A stretch of 64,000 nt of DNA. It comes from Winogradskyella ludwigii. Lineage in GTDB: Bacteria > Bacteroidota > Bacteroidia > Flavobacteriales > Flavobacteriaceae. The stretch covers positions 1 to 64,000 of the forward strand of contig NZ_JABFDF010000002.1 in the NCBI RefSeq assembly GCF_013403985.1, given 5' to 3'. Shown one piece after another: positions 25,138-34,448 of the stretch. A program made the translations under genes and the position numbers. Each line of letters begins with the position of its first letter. Position 1 is the stretch's first letter. The notes under the pieces were generated by a model. It made no database searches. It saw only the letters and a program-made list of their open reading frames with translations, and was not told the origin of the DNA.

Positions 25138-27192
25138 TTATCCTTCTAATTTATTTAAATAATACTTGTATGTATCAAATTGAGCCCTTACACTTGGATT
25201 GTTATTTCTGCGATAGTAATTATTTTGTTTTTCGTCTATGATACGTGATTTCACATTATCATTCCAACAGATATCAAACAAATGCTGTAACTCGCGTTTA
25301 ATATCAACATCATAAATAGGGCAACTTACTTCTACTCTATTATCTATATTCCTTGTCATCCAATCTGCAGAAGAAATATAGATTTTGGGATCATTATGAT
25401 TACAAAATACATATAAACGCGTATGTTCTAAAAACTTATCAATGATACTTATAATTTCAATATTCTCGCTCATACCTTTTACTCCTGGCACCAAACAACA
25501 AAGACCTCTGACTATCATTTGTATTTTTACTCCAGCTCTACTTGCCTCGTACAATTTATCAATCATTTTGTAGCTACTTATACTATTCATTTTTAGCTTA
25601 ATATAAGCTGGCTTACCGTTTTTAGCGCTTTCTATTTCGTTATCAATTAATGCAAATATTCTGCTCTTTGTATAATGAGGTGAGGTTATAATATGTTTGT
25701 AGCGATTAACCTTATAATTAGCTTCAAAAAAGTCGAATACTTTATTTACATCTTTCAAAATTTTCGAATTCGCCGTCATTAACGTAAAATCAGTATATAT
25801 TTTGGCTGTAGATTCATTAAAATTACCAGTACTAATAAATCCGTATCTCACTAACTTATCATTTTCTTCGCGCTCAATAACACACATTTTACAATGTACT
25901 TTTAAGCCTGTAACGCCAAATAACATGGTTATGCCTTCATCTTGCATTTGCTCTGCATAATTGATATTCGCAGCCTCATCAAAACGTGCTCTAAGTTCAA
26001 TTGAAACTGTTACTTTTTTACCATTTTTAGCTGCATTAATTAAAGAACTGGCTACATGAGAAATCTGAGCAAGTCTATAAATAGTAATTTTTATAGTCTT
26101 TACTTTGGGATCTAAAGCGGCCTCTCTTAAAAATCTCACGATATATGAAAACGTATGATAAGGCGTATAAACTAAATAATCTTTTTTAGCAATAGTTTTA
26201 AAAATACTCTCTTCTAAATTTAAGCCCTTAACGGGAAGTGGTTTAATTTTATCATATAATAAGTCCGTTCTTCCTAAACTTGGAAAACGCATATAGTCTC
26301 TCCGGTTATGATAACGTCCTCCTGGAATAATACTTTCTTTTTCGTCTATAGACATATATTTTAAAAGAAAACTTAAAGTGTCTTTATCAATACTCTGATC
26401 ATAAACAAACCGAACAGGAACACCACTTTGTCTATCTTTTACACTTTCCGACAGTTTATCGATAAAACTCTTACTTAAATCACTATCAAAATCTAACTCA
26501 CCATCTCTTGTAATCTTAATCATGTGAGCACTAATCGTATCGTAATTAAAGATACTAAAAATATCATCTAAACAATATCTTAAAATATCGTCTACCATAA
26601 TAATATAGTTATTATCTGTTGTACTTGGTAGCACCACAAAACGATCCATTTCGGAAGAAATTTCAATCAGTGCCACCTGATTTTTCCCGTCTGAGTTCGT
26701 CATTTTCACTGTTAAGTACGCAGAAATATCCATAAGATCTGGCAATGCCACATCTTCATTTAGCATAATAACAACCAGAGCTGGACTTAACTCTTGATAA
26801 AAATAATTCTTTATAAATTCATGATGAGCCTCATCAATTTCAGTCTCATTTATATGATAAATATTCTCATTTTTAAGCTCAACATCAATTTCTTCTAAAA
26901 TTTCTAAACTCCGACTCTGATGCTCAATAACAACTTGAGTTATCTCTTCTAAAAGATCTCCTGCTTTAATACCTCCTAATTCAGATTTACCACCTTTTCC
27001 TGCTTCATAAATTCGTTTAACAGTTGCATATCGTACTTTAAAAAATTCATCTAAATTATTAGAAAAAATACCTAAAAAACGTAAGCGCTCAATCAGTGGA
27101 ACATCCTTATCTGCAGCTTCTTGCAGAACCCGTTCATTAAATTTTAACCAACTTAATTCTCTATTAATGTAAACATTTTTGTTTTTTATCAT
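25138..27192 (-). CDS. ppk1: Polyphosphate kinase 1
   Basis: A 684-residue PPK1 that makes polyphosphate from ATP. The start at 27192 (MIKNKNVYINRELSWLKFNERV) is chosen because it overlaps the sixA stop as ATGA and begins at the family N-terminus; a longer frame reaches 27252. The two catalytic histidines are H433 (VHCKM) and H590 (LEHTRLY), matching the E. coli pair H435/H592. The RELSWLKFN and NELF-type start, the PLD-like core and FNESTAKIYTDFTL are all present. It is co-transcribed with ppx and sixA. Confidence 0.95.
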   Translation of the reverse strand: MIKNKNVYINRELSWLKFNERVLQEAADKDVPLIERLRFLGIFSNNLDEFFKVRYATVKRIYEAGKGGKSELGGIKAGDLLEEITQVVIEHQSRSLEILEEIDVELKNENIYHINETEIDEAHHEFIKNYFYQELSPALVVIMLNEDVALPDLMDISAYLTVKMTNSDGKNQVALIEISSEMDRFVVLPSTTDNNYIIMVDDILRYCLDDIFSIFNYDTISAHMIKITRDGELDFDSDLSKSFIDKLSESVKDRQSGVPVRFVYDQSIDKDTLSFLLKYMSIDEKESIIPGGRYHNRRDYMRFPSLGRTDLLYDKIKPLPVKGLNLEESIFKTIAKKDYLVYTPYHTFSYIVRFLREAALDPKVKTIKITIYRLAQISHVASSLINAAKNGKKVTVSIELRARFDEAANINYAEQMQDEGITMLFGVTGLKVHCKMCVIEREENDKLVRYGFISTGNFNESTAKIYTDFTLMTANSKILKDVNKVFDFFEANYKVNRYKHIITSPHYTKSRIFALIDNEIESAKNGKPAYIKLKMNSISSYKMIDKLYEASRAGVKIQMIVRGLCCLVPGVKGMSENIEIISIIDKFLEHTRLYVFCNHNDPKIYISSADWMTRNIDNRVEVSCPIYDVDIKRELQHLFDICWNDNVKSRIIDEKQNNYYRRNNNPSVRAQFDTYKYYLNKLEG

Positions 27193-27677
27193 GCTTTTAA
27201 TTCCTTTGGGAAAATTACAAATTCTGTAATTCCCTGTTTTAAATCTTTCCAATCGTCAATCTCAAAGTTTAGCTTAACTAAGCCACTAGTTGGAAGATTG
27301 TCAATATAAGTGTCCCCAAATATATTAGAAATTGACGTGAAAGCATGGTTGTGACCAAAAATCATAACCTCATTAACGTCATTTGGTAATGTTTTTATAA
27401 AGTTAATAACATTTTGCCCCTCAAAATCATATAAGTCTTCAACAACGGTAATTTCGCTTTCTGAAATATCAAGTGATTTTAGAAAAATCTTACAAGTACT
27501 TAAGGCTCTATTTGCAGGACTTGAAAAAATGGTCTTAGGAATGTCACCTTTAACTCCTAACTCCTTAGAAATCAACTCAGAATCGTTTACACCTCTTGCC
27601 TTTAAAGGCCTGTCTCTATCGGTTACATCATGCTCCCATGATGATTTTCCATGTCTAATAAGTATAACTTTTTTCAT
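27189..27677 (-). CDS. sixA: Histidine phosphatase (SixA-type)
   Basis: A 162-residue member of the phosphohistidine phosphatase branch of the histidine phosphatase superfamily. The catalytic motif is VILIRHGKSSW with H9; the second histidine is in MIFGHNHAFTS. The ATG at 27677 gives the family start (MKKVILIRHGK); a TTG at 27710 would add 11 unusual residues. It is the first gene of the polyphosphate operon; SixA of E. coli removes phosphate from the ArcB histidine, but here the target may be different. Confidence 0.88.
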   Translation of the reverse strand: MKKVILIRHGKSSWEHDVTDRDRPLKARGVNDSELISKELGVKGDIPKTIFSSPANRALSTCKIFLKSLDISESEITVVEDLYDFEGQNVINFIKTLPNDVNEVMIFGHNHAFTSISNIFGDTYIDNLPTSGLVKLNFEIDDWKDLKQGITEFVIFPKELKA

Positions 27678-27710
27678 TTTTATTCGATTAAACGCGTTTT
27701 TTTTCGACAA

Positions 27711-28277
27711 AAGGTTGCGTATGTCCGTTTTGACGAGTATATTGCCCCTTTAACATTGATATTTGGATAACATATTAGTTATAAGTTCTTTTGCAGTAAT
27801 AAAATGATTTTAAAAACCCCAAATTAATAAATATTTTAATAAATCCATTTTTTGGTATTGTATACCAAGTATTCCCTCCCTCTGAATATTTTAATTATCT
27901 AATTTAGGCTAAACCAGTCTAAACCGTAATTATTTTATTTAATTATCGAAAAAAATAAAACATCGCAAAGCGACTATAAAATTTGTTTAATAAATTTAAA
28001 TAAGAAAGCAAATATTACTATTATATTTGTAATAGGTTTCTTACCTTCTAAATACCAAAGCTTAAAGCTATTAATTATTAAGAGCTTTAGCCAACGATGA
28101 AGAGTATTAAACTATTTCTTTTAAATAAAATTGAGAACATAGGTAACAAAATTAATTTAAATGTATATGATTATGTATAGCACAAGTATTTAAATTTTAA
28201 CAAAACATTTTCATCATTAAAACAGCAAAATCAAATTTTAAAGTAATCATAAACTGGTTAACTTAATAAAGTTCAAA
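27711..28277. other. Intergenic region upstream of the adhesin operon
   Basis: A 567-base AT-rich gap between sixA (minus) and the adhesin (plus). A TATATTTG box fitting TAnnTTTG lies at 28022-28029 and would give a leader of about 240 bases, which is long. No convincing -33 box, hairpin with a T run or conserved ORF was seen; a 27-codon frame at 28097-28180 has no other support. Confidence 0.4.
28022..28029 (+). promoter_or_regulatory. Possible -7 box for adhesin operon
   Basis: TATATTTG matches TAnnTTTG, 248 bases upstream of the adhesin start. In AT-rich DNA such boxes occur by chance, and the -33 element is not clear. Confidence 0.3.
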
Positions 28278-31200
28278 ATGAAACACTTATACAGTCCCAA
28301 ATCAAAAATACCTACGAGACCTATTTTAACCTTAGCGTTAATTATGGTTTTTGTCATGGTAAGTTCTAACGCTTTTAGTCAAGTATTGGCTCCGGTAAAA
28401 CAAAATACGTCTAATTCTAAACAATTGCCGACTGGTGATCTAAATGCAGCTTCACTTTCTAAAAATTTCCCGCAGTCTAACTACGATGATTTAGAAAGTA
28501 TGTCAAGAGGAGAAGCAGATCTCAATTTTAATTGTGATGATGGTTTTGGCTATATTCTAACAAACGTAATAACTTCTAATGGATACGTTACAGGTTTATA
28601 TACATTTGATTTATCTTCAAACACACTTAGTTTAGTTAAAGATCCACTTATCCCGAATACGACAACCTCTCAGTTTGTAAACGCAATTGGTTACAATGTT
28701 GTGGATAATTATTTATATGGTTTATTACAACGTAGCAATAAGGTTGTTAAAATTGATAGTAATGGAGATTTAGAATTATTCACCGTTACTGGTTTAACTA
28801 ATTATACTAGTAATAATTATGCCTCTGGAGATATTGATGAAAACGGCATACTATATATATACGGAAGCAGTAAGTTTGTAGCAATTGATTTAAATCCAAC
28901 AAGTCCAGATTATTTAATTGCTAATACTGTATTAAATTATTCTGTTACTATTAATGACATGGCTTTTAGTCCTGTTGACAATAACTTGTACATGTTAACT
29001 AGTACAGGATCACGATCATTATTAAAATTTGATACAACAACAAATACAATAAGTACTATAGGACAAGTATCTGGTTTAGAGTCAGAAACTCATAATTCTT
29101 TTGGTACAGCTTACATGGATGCTCTAGGTAACATGTATGTAGCAAATAATAATTCAGGAAATACTTATAAAATAGGAACACCTCACTTAGGTGGTTTAAC
29201 AGCGACTTATTACAGTAATCTACCTGGCGTTAGTCCTGGTGATGGTGCGCGTTGCCCTTCGCAACCTACAAAACCAATGGCAAACCCTGACGATATATGT
29301 TTTACTTCAGATATGTCGGATGTTATAATAAATGTTGCTGCTAATGATTCTGAAGGAACTTACGCTATAGATCCAGCATCTGTTCAACTTATTGATCCTG
29401 CAACTTCAGTGGCTTCAAGTTCTGTAACTGTTGCTGGTCAAGGTACCTTTACCATAGGCGCTAACGGCGAGGTAACTTTTGAAGCTTTATCTACTTTTAC
29501 AGGAACGTCTATTGAATATACTATTTTAGATGTTATTGGATATTCTTCTAATATAGGTCTGATTACAATTAATTTAAATAATACTGAAGCACCAACAGGT
29601 GAAGCAACTCAAGAATTTTGTGAGAACGAAAATGCTACAATAGCAGATTTAGAGGTTACGGGAAATAATATCACGTGGTACTCTAGTTCTAACAATAATA
29701 CAGCGTTAGATTCTAATGCGACTTTAAATGATGGCACTACTTATTATGCCTCTCAAACAAACTCTGAAGGATGTGAAAGCACAGAACGATTAGCCATTAC
29801 AGTTAATTTTAGTGACGACATGACTTTGGTTAGTCCTGAAGAAACAAGTTGCGTTGCTGTCGGCGGAACTCTATATACAATTGAAGCTACGTTTACTGGT
29901 ACAGCTCCTTTTACAGCTTCTGGAGATGGACAATCAGGAACATTTACGGATAATAACGATGGTACTACTACTTGGATTTCTAGTGAAATTGAAAGTTCTG
30001 TTGAAACTTATAATGTTACAATATCTGATCAGTGTGGATCTCTAGTTCTAACAGGTTCTTCACCTGCTGAATGTTTAAATACACCTTTTGATTGTGACGA
30101 TGGTTTTGCTTATATTATTGTTAATGAAAGAGACAGTCAAAATGATTTTGTTTCGGGGTTATATTCTTATGATTTAGCAACACATACGCAAACCTTAATA
30201 AAAGCTCCATTAATTGAAGACACCTCAGTATCTCAATTTGTTAACGGCATAGGTTATAATACTTTAGATAATAATATTTATGGTTTACAACAATTCACCA
30301 ATAATATTGTAAAAATTGACGCCTCTGCGAATGTTGAGTTTCTTCCTATTACTGGTTCATTTACTATTGGAGATTACAGTTCTGGAGATATAGACGATAA
30401 TGGGATGTTAGTTTTACATGGTGAGAACAAATTTGTTTCTATTGACTTAAACCCGTCAAGCCCTAATTACCTAACAGCTACAACATTATTAAACTATACT
30501 GTAAATATTAATGATATAACACACAATCCTGTAGATGGAAATTTCTACATGGTTACAAGTACAACTAACAGAAAGTTATTGCGTTTTAATACCAATACTA
30601 ATACAGTAGATGACCTTGGTTTAGTAACTGGGTTAAGTTCAGAGACTAATAACTCTTTTGGAACCGCTTACATGGATATACTTGGAAATATGTTTATAGC
30701 AAACAACAGTTCAGGGAATATTTATAGGATTGCTACACCACACACAGGGAATTTGGTAGCAACACTATTTAGTAGTCTAATTGATGTACAACCTGGAGAT
30801 GGTGCTCGATGCCCTTCTCAGTTAGTAACTCCAATGGCTGATGATGATTCTATTTGCTTTATTGAAGAAAACACAGAAATTGAAATCAATGTTTTAGAAA
30901 ATGATAGTGAAGGAACTTACAGCATAGATCCTAACTCTGTTCTACTTATAGATCCAATTACATTAACACCTACTAATACAGTAACTATTTCTGGACAAGG
31001 AACATTTACTGTTGGTAGCAATGGCATTGTAGTCTTTGAAGTTTTACCAAGTTTTACTGGAGCCTCTGTAGAATATACAATTGCAGATATCATTGGATCC
31101 ATATCATCGCCTGCAACTATTACAGTGAGTTTAAATGAAACTCCAATGCCTACTGGAGATGATGTTCAAGAGTTTTGTGCATCTAGTGAACCTACAATTG

Positions 31201-33485
31201 CTAATCTAAATGCTACTGGAGAAAACATACAATGGTATACTGACGAAACTAGCACATCACCAATCGATTCTACAGAAATGTTAGTTGATGGGGAAACTTA
31301 TTACGCAACTCAAACTACTTCTGAAGGTTGTGAGAGTATAGAAAGATTAGCTGTAACCGTTAATTTCACTGCGGACATTACCTTGGTAACTACCGAAGCA
31401 TTAGAATGTTCAGATGATGGTTCTACATATACCATAGTTGCTACATTTACAGGGTCTGTACCTTTTACAGCAAATGGTAATGGTCAACCTGGTACTTGGG
31501 TTACTAACAGTAACGATACATTTACTTGGACTTCTGATGCAATTTCAGGTGATCAACCATATAATGTTGAAATACAAGATGTAAATTCTTGTAATACAAT
31601 TACCTTATCAGGAGAAGCAGCTATATGTTGTGAGTTTGAAGTTACTTGTCCTACTTTCGAGGAAACTACTTTAGAGTGTTACGGAGATTTACCTTCTCAA
31701 ATAGCTTACACAACTGCAGAGTTTGAAGCCTTAGGAAATGGTGATGGTACAATAGGAAATAATCCTTGTGGAGTCATTGAAATTACGGCTCAAAATAGTA
31801 GCGATCAAGGTACTTGTGAACAAACAATTACACGTACTTACACGATTACCTCATACGAAGACACCAATGCAAATGGAATTCATGATGAGAATGAAACTAC
31901 AATTTTAAATAGTGAAGAATGCACACAGTTAATTGTTGTAAGCGATACCACAGTACCTACTTTTTCAGTACCTGCTAATATTACAATAGAATGTGATGCT
32001 GATATTTCTGATTTAACTTTAACTGGTGATGTTACTGACGAAGCTGATAACTGTGCTACGGATCTTGAAGCGACTTTTACTGATAGTATAGTTGACGGGA
32101 TTTGTCCTGGTTCAACAATTATTACAAGAAATTGGTCTTTAACTGACGATTGTAATAACACTACAACTTTTGCTCAAACCATTACAATTATAGACACAAC
32201 AGCACCAACCTTTTCAGTTCCTGCGGATATCAGTTTAGAATGTGATGTTGATGTTACGGATTTAGCCTTAACTGGTGATGTTACTGACGAAGCAGATAAT
32301 TGTGCTTCTAATCTAGAAGCTACTTATTCTGATAGTGTTGCAGACGGAACTTGTCCATCAATTTCTATTATAACAAGAACTTGGTCTTTATCTGATGATT
32401 GTGATAATACAACAAGTTTTATTCAAACTATTACAATCCAAGATACAACTGCACCAGTATTTAATGAAACATTACCAGCTGATTTAAATGCTGAATGTGA
32501 TGCTGTACCTTCAGCAGAAACATTAACTGCTACTGATAGTTGTGGTACTGCAGATGTTGTTTTTGTAGAAGAAATTACAAATGGATCTTGTGATAGTGAC
32601 TATATTATAGAGCGTAAATGGACAGCAACAGATACTTGCGGAAATGAAGCGATACATATTCAAATAATAACTGTTCAAGATAATAGCGCTCCTACACTAT
32701 CAGGCTCGCTTGACACAACTTTAAACGTTACTTGCGATAGTATTCCTGTAGTACCTAGTTTAGTATTTGAAGATTCATGCTCAAGTAATATAGCTGTATC
32801 ATTTAACGAGACAACTAATCAGGCTGATGGTGTTGACACTTATAATATTATTAGAACTTGGACGGCTTCAGATGATTGTGGTAACGAAGGTATATTTACT
32901 CAAACTATCACTGTAGAATTAAGTAATGTAATAGAAGCGACAGATGCAAACCGTTGTATACTTGATACTGAATTTGATCTGTTCGATTTATTATCTGGAG
33001 ATTTTAATATGAATGGAACATGGAGTGTTACTTCTGGTGATGCTAATATTAATGGAAGTTTATTTGACCCTTCTACTGCAGAAGTTGGTGTTTATACTTT
33101 TATGTACAGTATTTCAGATGACCTTTGTTCTTCAGAAATAGAAGTAAATGTAACCTTAGATGATGATTGTGTTGTATTAGCATGTGGAGAAGATGATGTT
33201 GTAATATCTAAAACAGTTACTGCAAATGGAGATGCTTACAATGAGTTCTTCGCCATTACTGGTGTTGAAGATTGTGGATTTGTAATAGAGCTTCAGATCT
33301 TCAATCGATGGGGAGCTGAAATTTACAAGTCTAATAATTACTTAAACAATTGGAATGGAGATGCACACAGTTCTTCTGTAGGTAGCTCTGGAAAAGTTCC
33401 AACAGGTACATATTATTATATTATTAATCTAAAAAATAGTGGATTAGCACCTATTGCAGGTCCTATCTACGTAGCCACAAATTAA
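28278..33485 (+). CDS. Giant T9SS type B adhesin with internal duplication
   Basis: A 1735-residue secreted surface protein. Signal peptide residues 1-35 (ends SSNAFSQ). Residues about 74-603 and 604-1125 are two long, clearly homologous copies, each with a DUF6923-like beta-propeller-type part (CDDGFxYI... SPGDGARCPSQ), a cadherin-like segment and an Ig-like_T9SS module (EFC...W...YYASQT.SEGCES). Then come four roughly 83-residue HYR-like repeats (about 1223-1550), each opening with DTTxPTFSVPA-type patterns and a paired-cysteine core. Residues about 1640-1735 are the gliding-motility-associated type B sorting domain (VTANGDAYNEFF ... IFNRWGAEIY). It heads an operon with SprF-like and OmpA-like genes. 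Confidence 0.9.
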   Translation: MKHLYSPKSKIPTRPILTLALIMVFVMVSSNAFSQVLAPVKQNTSNSKQLPTGDLNAASLSKNFPQSNYDDLESMSRGEADLNFNCDDGFGYILTNVITSNGYVTGLYTFDLSSNTLSLVKDPLIPNTTTSQFVNAIGYNVVDNYLYGLLQRSNKVVKIDSNGDLELFTVTGLTNYTSNNYASGDIDENGILYIYGSSKFVAIDLNPTSPDYLIANTVLNYSVTINDMAFSPVDNNLYMLTSTGSRSLLKFDTTTNTISTIGQVSGLESETHNSFGTAYMDALGNMYVANNNSGNTYKIGTPHLGGLTATYYSNLPGVSPGDGARCPSQPTKPMANPDDICFTSDMSDVIINVAANDSEGTYAIDPASVQLIDPATSVASSSVTVAGQGTFTIGANGEVTFEALSTFTGTSIEYTILDVIGYSSNIGLITINLNNTEAPTGEATQEFCENENATIADLEVTGNNITWYSSSNNNTALDSNATLNDGTTYYASQTNSEGCESTERLAITVNFSDDMTLVSPEETSCVAVGGTLYTIEATFTGTAPFTASGDGQSGTFTDNNDGTTTWISSEIESSVETYNVTISDQCGSLVLTGSSPAECLNTPFDCDDGFAYIIVNERDSQNDFVSGLYSYDLATHTQTLIKAPLIEDTSVSQFVNGIGYNTLDNNIYGLQQFTNNIVKIDASANVEFLPITGSFTIGDYSSGDIDDNGMLVLHGENKFVSIDLNPSSPNYLTATTLLNYTVNINDITHNPVDGNFYMVTSTTNRKLLRFNTNTNTVDDLGLVTGLSSETNNSFGTAYMDILGNMFIANNSSGNIYRIATPHTGNLVATLFSSLIDVQPGDGARCPSQLVTPMADDDSICFIEENTEIEINVLENDSEGTYSIDPNSVLLIDPITLTPTNTVTISGQGTFTVGSNGIVVFEVLPSFTGASVEYTIADIIGSISSPATITVSLNETPMPTGDDVQEFCASSEPTIANLNATGENIQWYTDETSTSPIDSTEMLVDGETYYATQTTSEGCESIERLAVTVNFTADITLVTTEALECSDDGSTYTIVATFTGSVPFTANGNGQPGTWVTNSNDTFTWTSDAISGDQPYNVEIQDVNSCNTITLSGEAAICCEFEVTCPTFEETTLECYGDLPSQIAYTTAEFEALGNGDGTIGNNPCGVIEITAQNSSDQGTCEQTITRTYTITSYEDTNANGIHDENETTILNSEECTQLIVVSDTTVPTFSVPANITIECDADISDLTLTGDVTDEADNCATDLEATFTDSIVDGICPGSTIITRNWSLTDDCNNTTTFAQTITIIDTTAPTFSVPADISLECDVDVTDLALTGDVTDEADNCASNLEATYSDSVADGTCPSISIITRTWSLSDDCDNTTSFIQTITIQDTTAPVFNETLPADLNAECDAVPSAETLTATDSCGTADVVFVEEITNGSCDSDYIIERKWTATDTCGNEAIHIQIITVQDNSAPTLSGSLDTTLNVTCDSIPVVPSLVFEDSCSSNIAVSFNETTNQADGVDTYNIIRTWTASDDCGNEGIFTQTITVELSNVIEATDANRCILDTEFDLFDLLSGDFNMNGTWSVTSGDANINGSLFDPSTAEVGVYTFMYSISDDLCSSEIEVNVTLDDDCVVLACGEDDVVISKTVTANGDAYNEFFAITGVEDCGFVIELQIFNRWGAEIYKSNNYLNNWNGDAHSSSVGSSGKVPTGTYYYIINLKNSGLAPIAGPIYVATN
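28530..31650 (+). repeat. Long direct duplication inside the adhesin gene
   Basis: Codons 74-603 and 604-about 1125 of the adhesin encode homologous modules. The DNA copies have diverged considerably, so the duplication is old, but motifs such as NNSFGTAYMD and PGDGARCPSQ are retained in both. Confidence 0.8.
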
Positions 33486-33499
33486 TTAAAACTTAACCG

Positions 33500-34435
33500 A
33501 TGAAGTTATCAAAAATTATAAGTATTGCGATACTAGTTTTGAGTGGTTCTACTGTCTTTGCTCAGCAGCTACCTCAATTTACGCAATATATGTTTAACAC
33601 CATTTCTATTAATCCCGCTTATGCTGGTAGTAGAGAAACACTAAGTGTTGTGGGTTTACATAGAAGTCAATGGGTTGGTTTAGATGGAGGACCAGAAACA
33701 CAAACATTATCTATTCATGCTCCTTTGCGTAATGAAAACATGGGATTAGGAGTATCCTTTATCAATGATAAATTAGGATATGAAAATTTCTCATACCTCT
33801 ATGCAGATTACTCATATACTATTAAAGCTACAGAAAACGTAAAATTAGCCTTTGGTATTAAAGGTGGATTAACGCATTATAGCCTAGACGAAGAATTACT
33901 AACAGATCCTTCTGTGGTAAACGATCAATTTTTCAATGATGTATCTAACCGTTGGAGTCCAAATTTTGGAGCTGGTTTATATCTTCATTCATCACGTTGG
34001 TATCTTGGTTTATCTGCACCGAGAATTTTAAATACAGATTATAACAACGGAGGTAGTGGTTCTGTAGACTATGTTGCTCTAGAACGTATTAGTTATTACT
34101 TTACAGGTGGTTATGTTTTTGATTTAAGTAATAGTGTTAAATTAAAACCATCAGCATTACTAAAAGCAACAAACGGAGCGCCTTTATCTTTTGATCTTTC
34201 TGCAAACTTTCTCTTCAATGATAAAGTTTGGTTAGGCGGAGCATACAGAGTTAATCAATATACTGCTGCTATTGGTGGTATTGCAGATTTTCAAATATCA
34301 AAACAATTAAGAATTGGTTACGCTTACGAGTATCCACTTTCAGATATTAGACCTTACACAAGTGGTACACATGAAGTATTACTAATGTTTGAAGTCTTTA
34401 AAAGTAAACGTATTAAATCGCCAAGATATTTCTAA
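33500..34435 (+). CDS. T9SS membrane protein, PorP/SprF family
   Basis: A 311-residue outer-membrane barrel of the PorP/SprF family. Signal peptide residues 1-20 (ends STVFA). Family marks: QLPQFTQYMFNTISINPAYAGSRETLSVVGLHRSQWVGLDGGPETQTLSIHAPLRNENMGLGVSF at the mature start and the closing strand LRIGYAYEYPLSDIRPYTSGTHEVLLMFEV. In Flavobacterium johnsoniae SprF is needed to export SprB, and each large type B cargo tends to have its own SprF-like partner; this one is 14 bases downstream of the adhesin, so it is probably that cargo's dedicated partner. Confidence 0.92.
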   Translation: MKLSKIISIAILVLSGSTVFAQQLPQFTQYMFNTISINPAYAGSRETLSVVGLHRSQWVGLDGGPETQTLSIHAPLRNENMGLGVSFINDKLGYENFSYLYADYSYTIKATENVKLAFGIKGGLTHYSLDEELLTDPSVVNDQFFNDVSNRWSPNFGAGLYLHSSRWYLGLSAPRILNTDYNNGGSGSVDYVALERISYYFTGGYVFDLSNSVKLKPSALLKATNGAPLSFDLSANFLFNDKVWLGGAYRVNQYTAAIGGIADFQISKQLRIGYAYEYPLSDIRPYTSGTHEVLLMFEVFKSKRIKSPRYF

Positions 34436-34448
34436 AAAGACCCCAATT

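Noticed and set aside
28097-28180. A 27-codon frame upstream of the adhesin (MKSIKLFLLN...)
   Set aside because: It has no ribosome-site or composition support and is most likely chance in AT-rich DNA.
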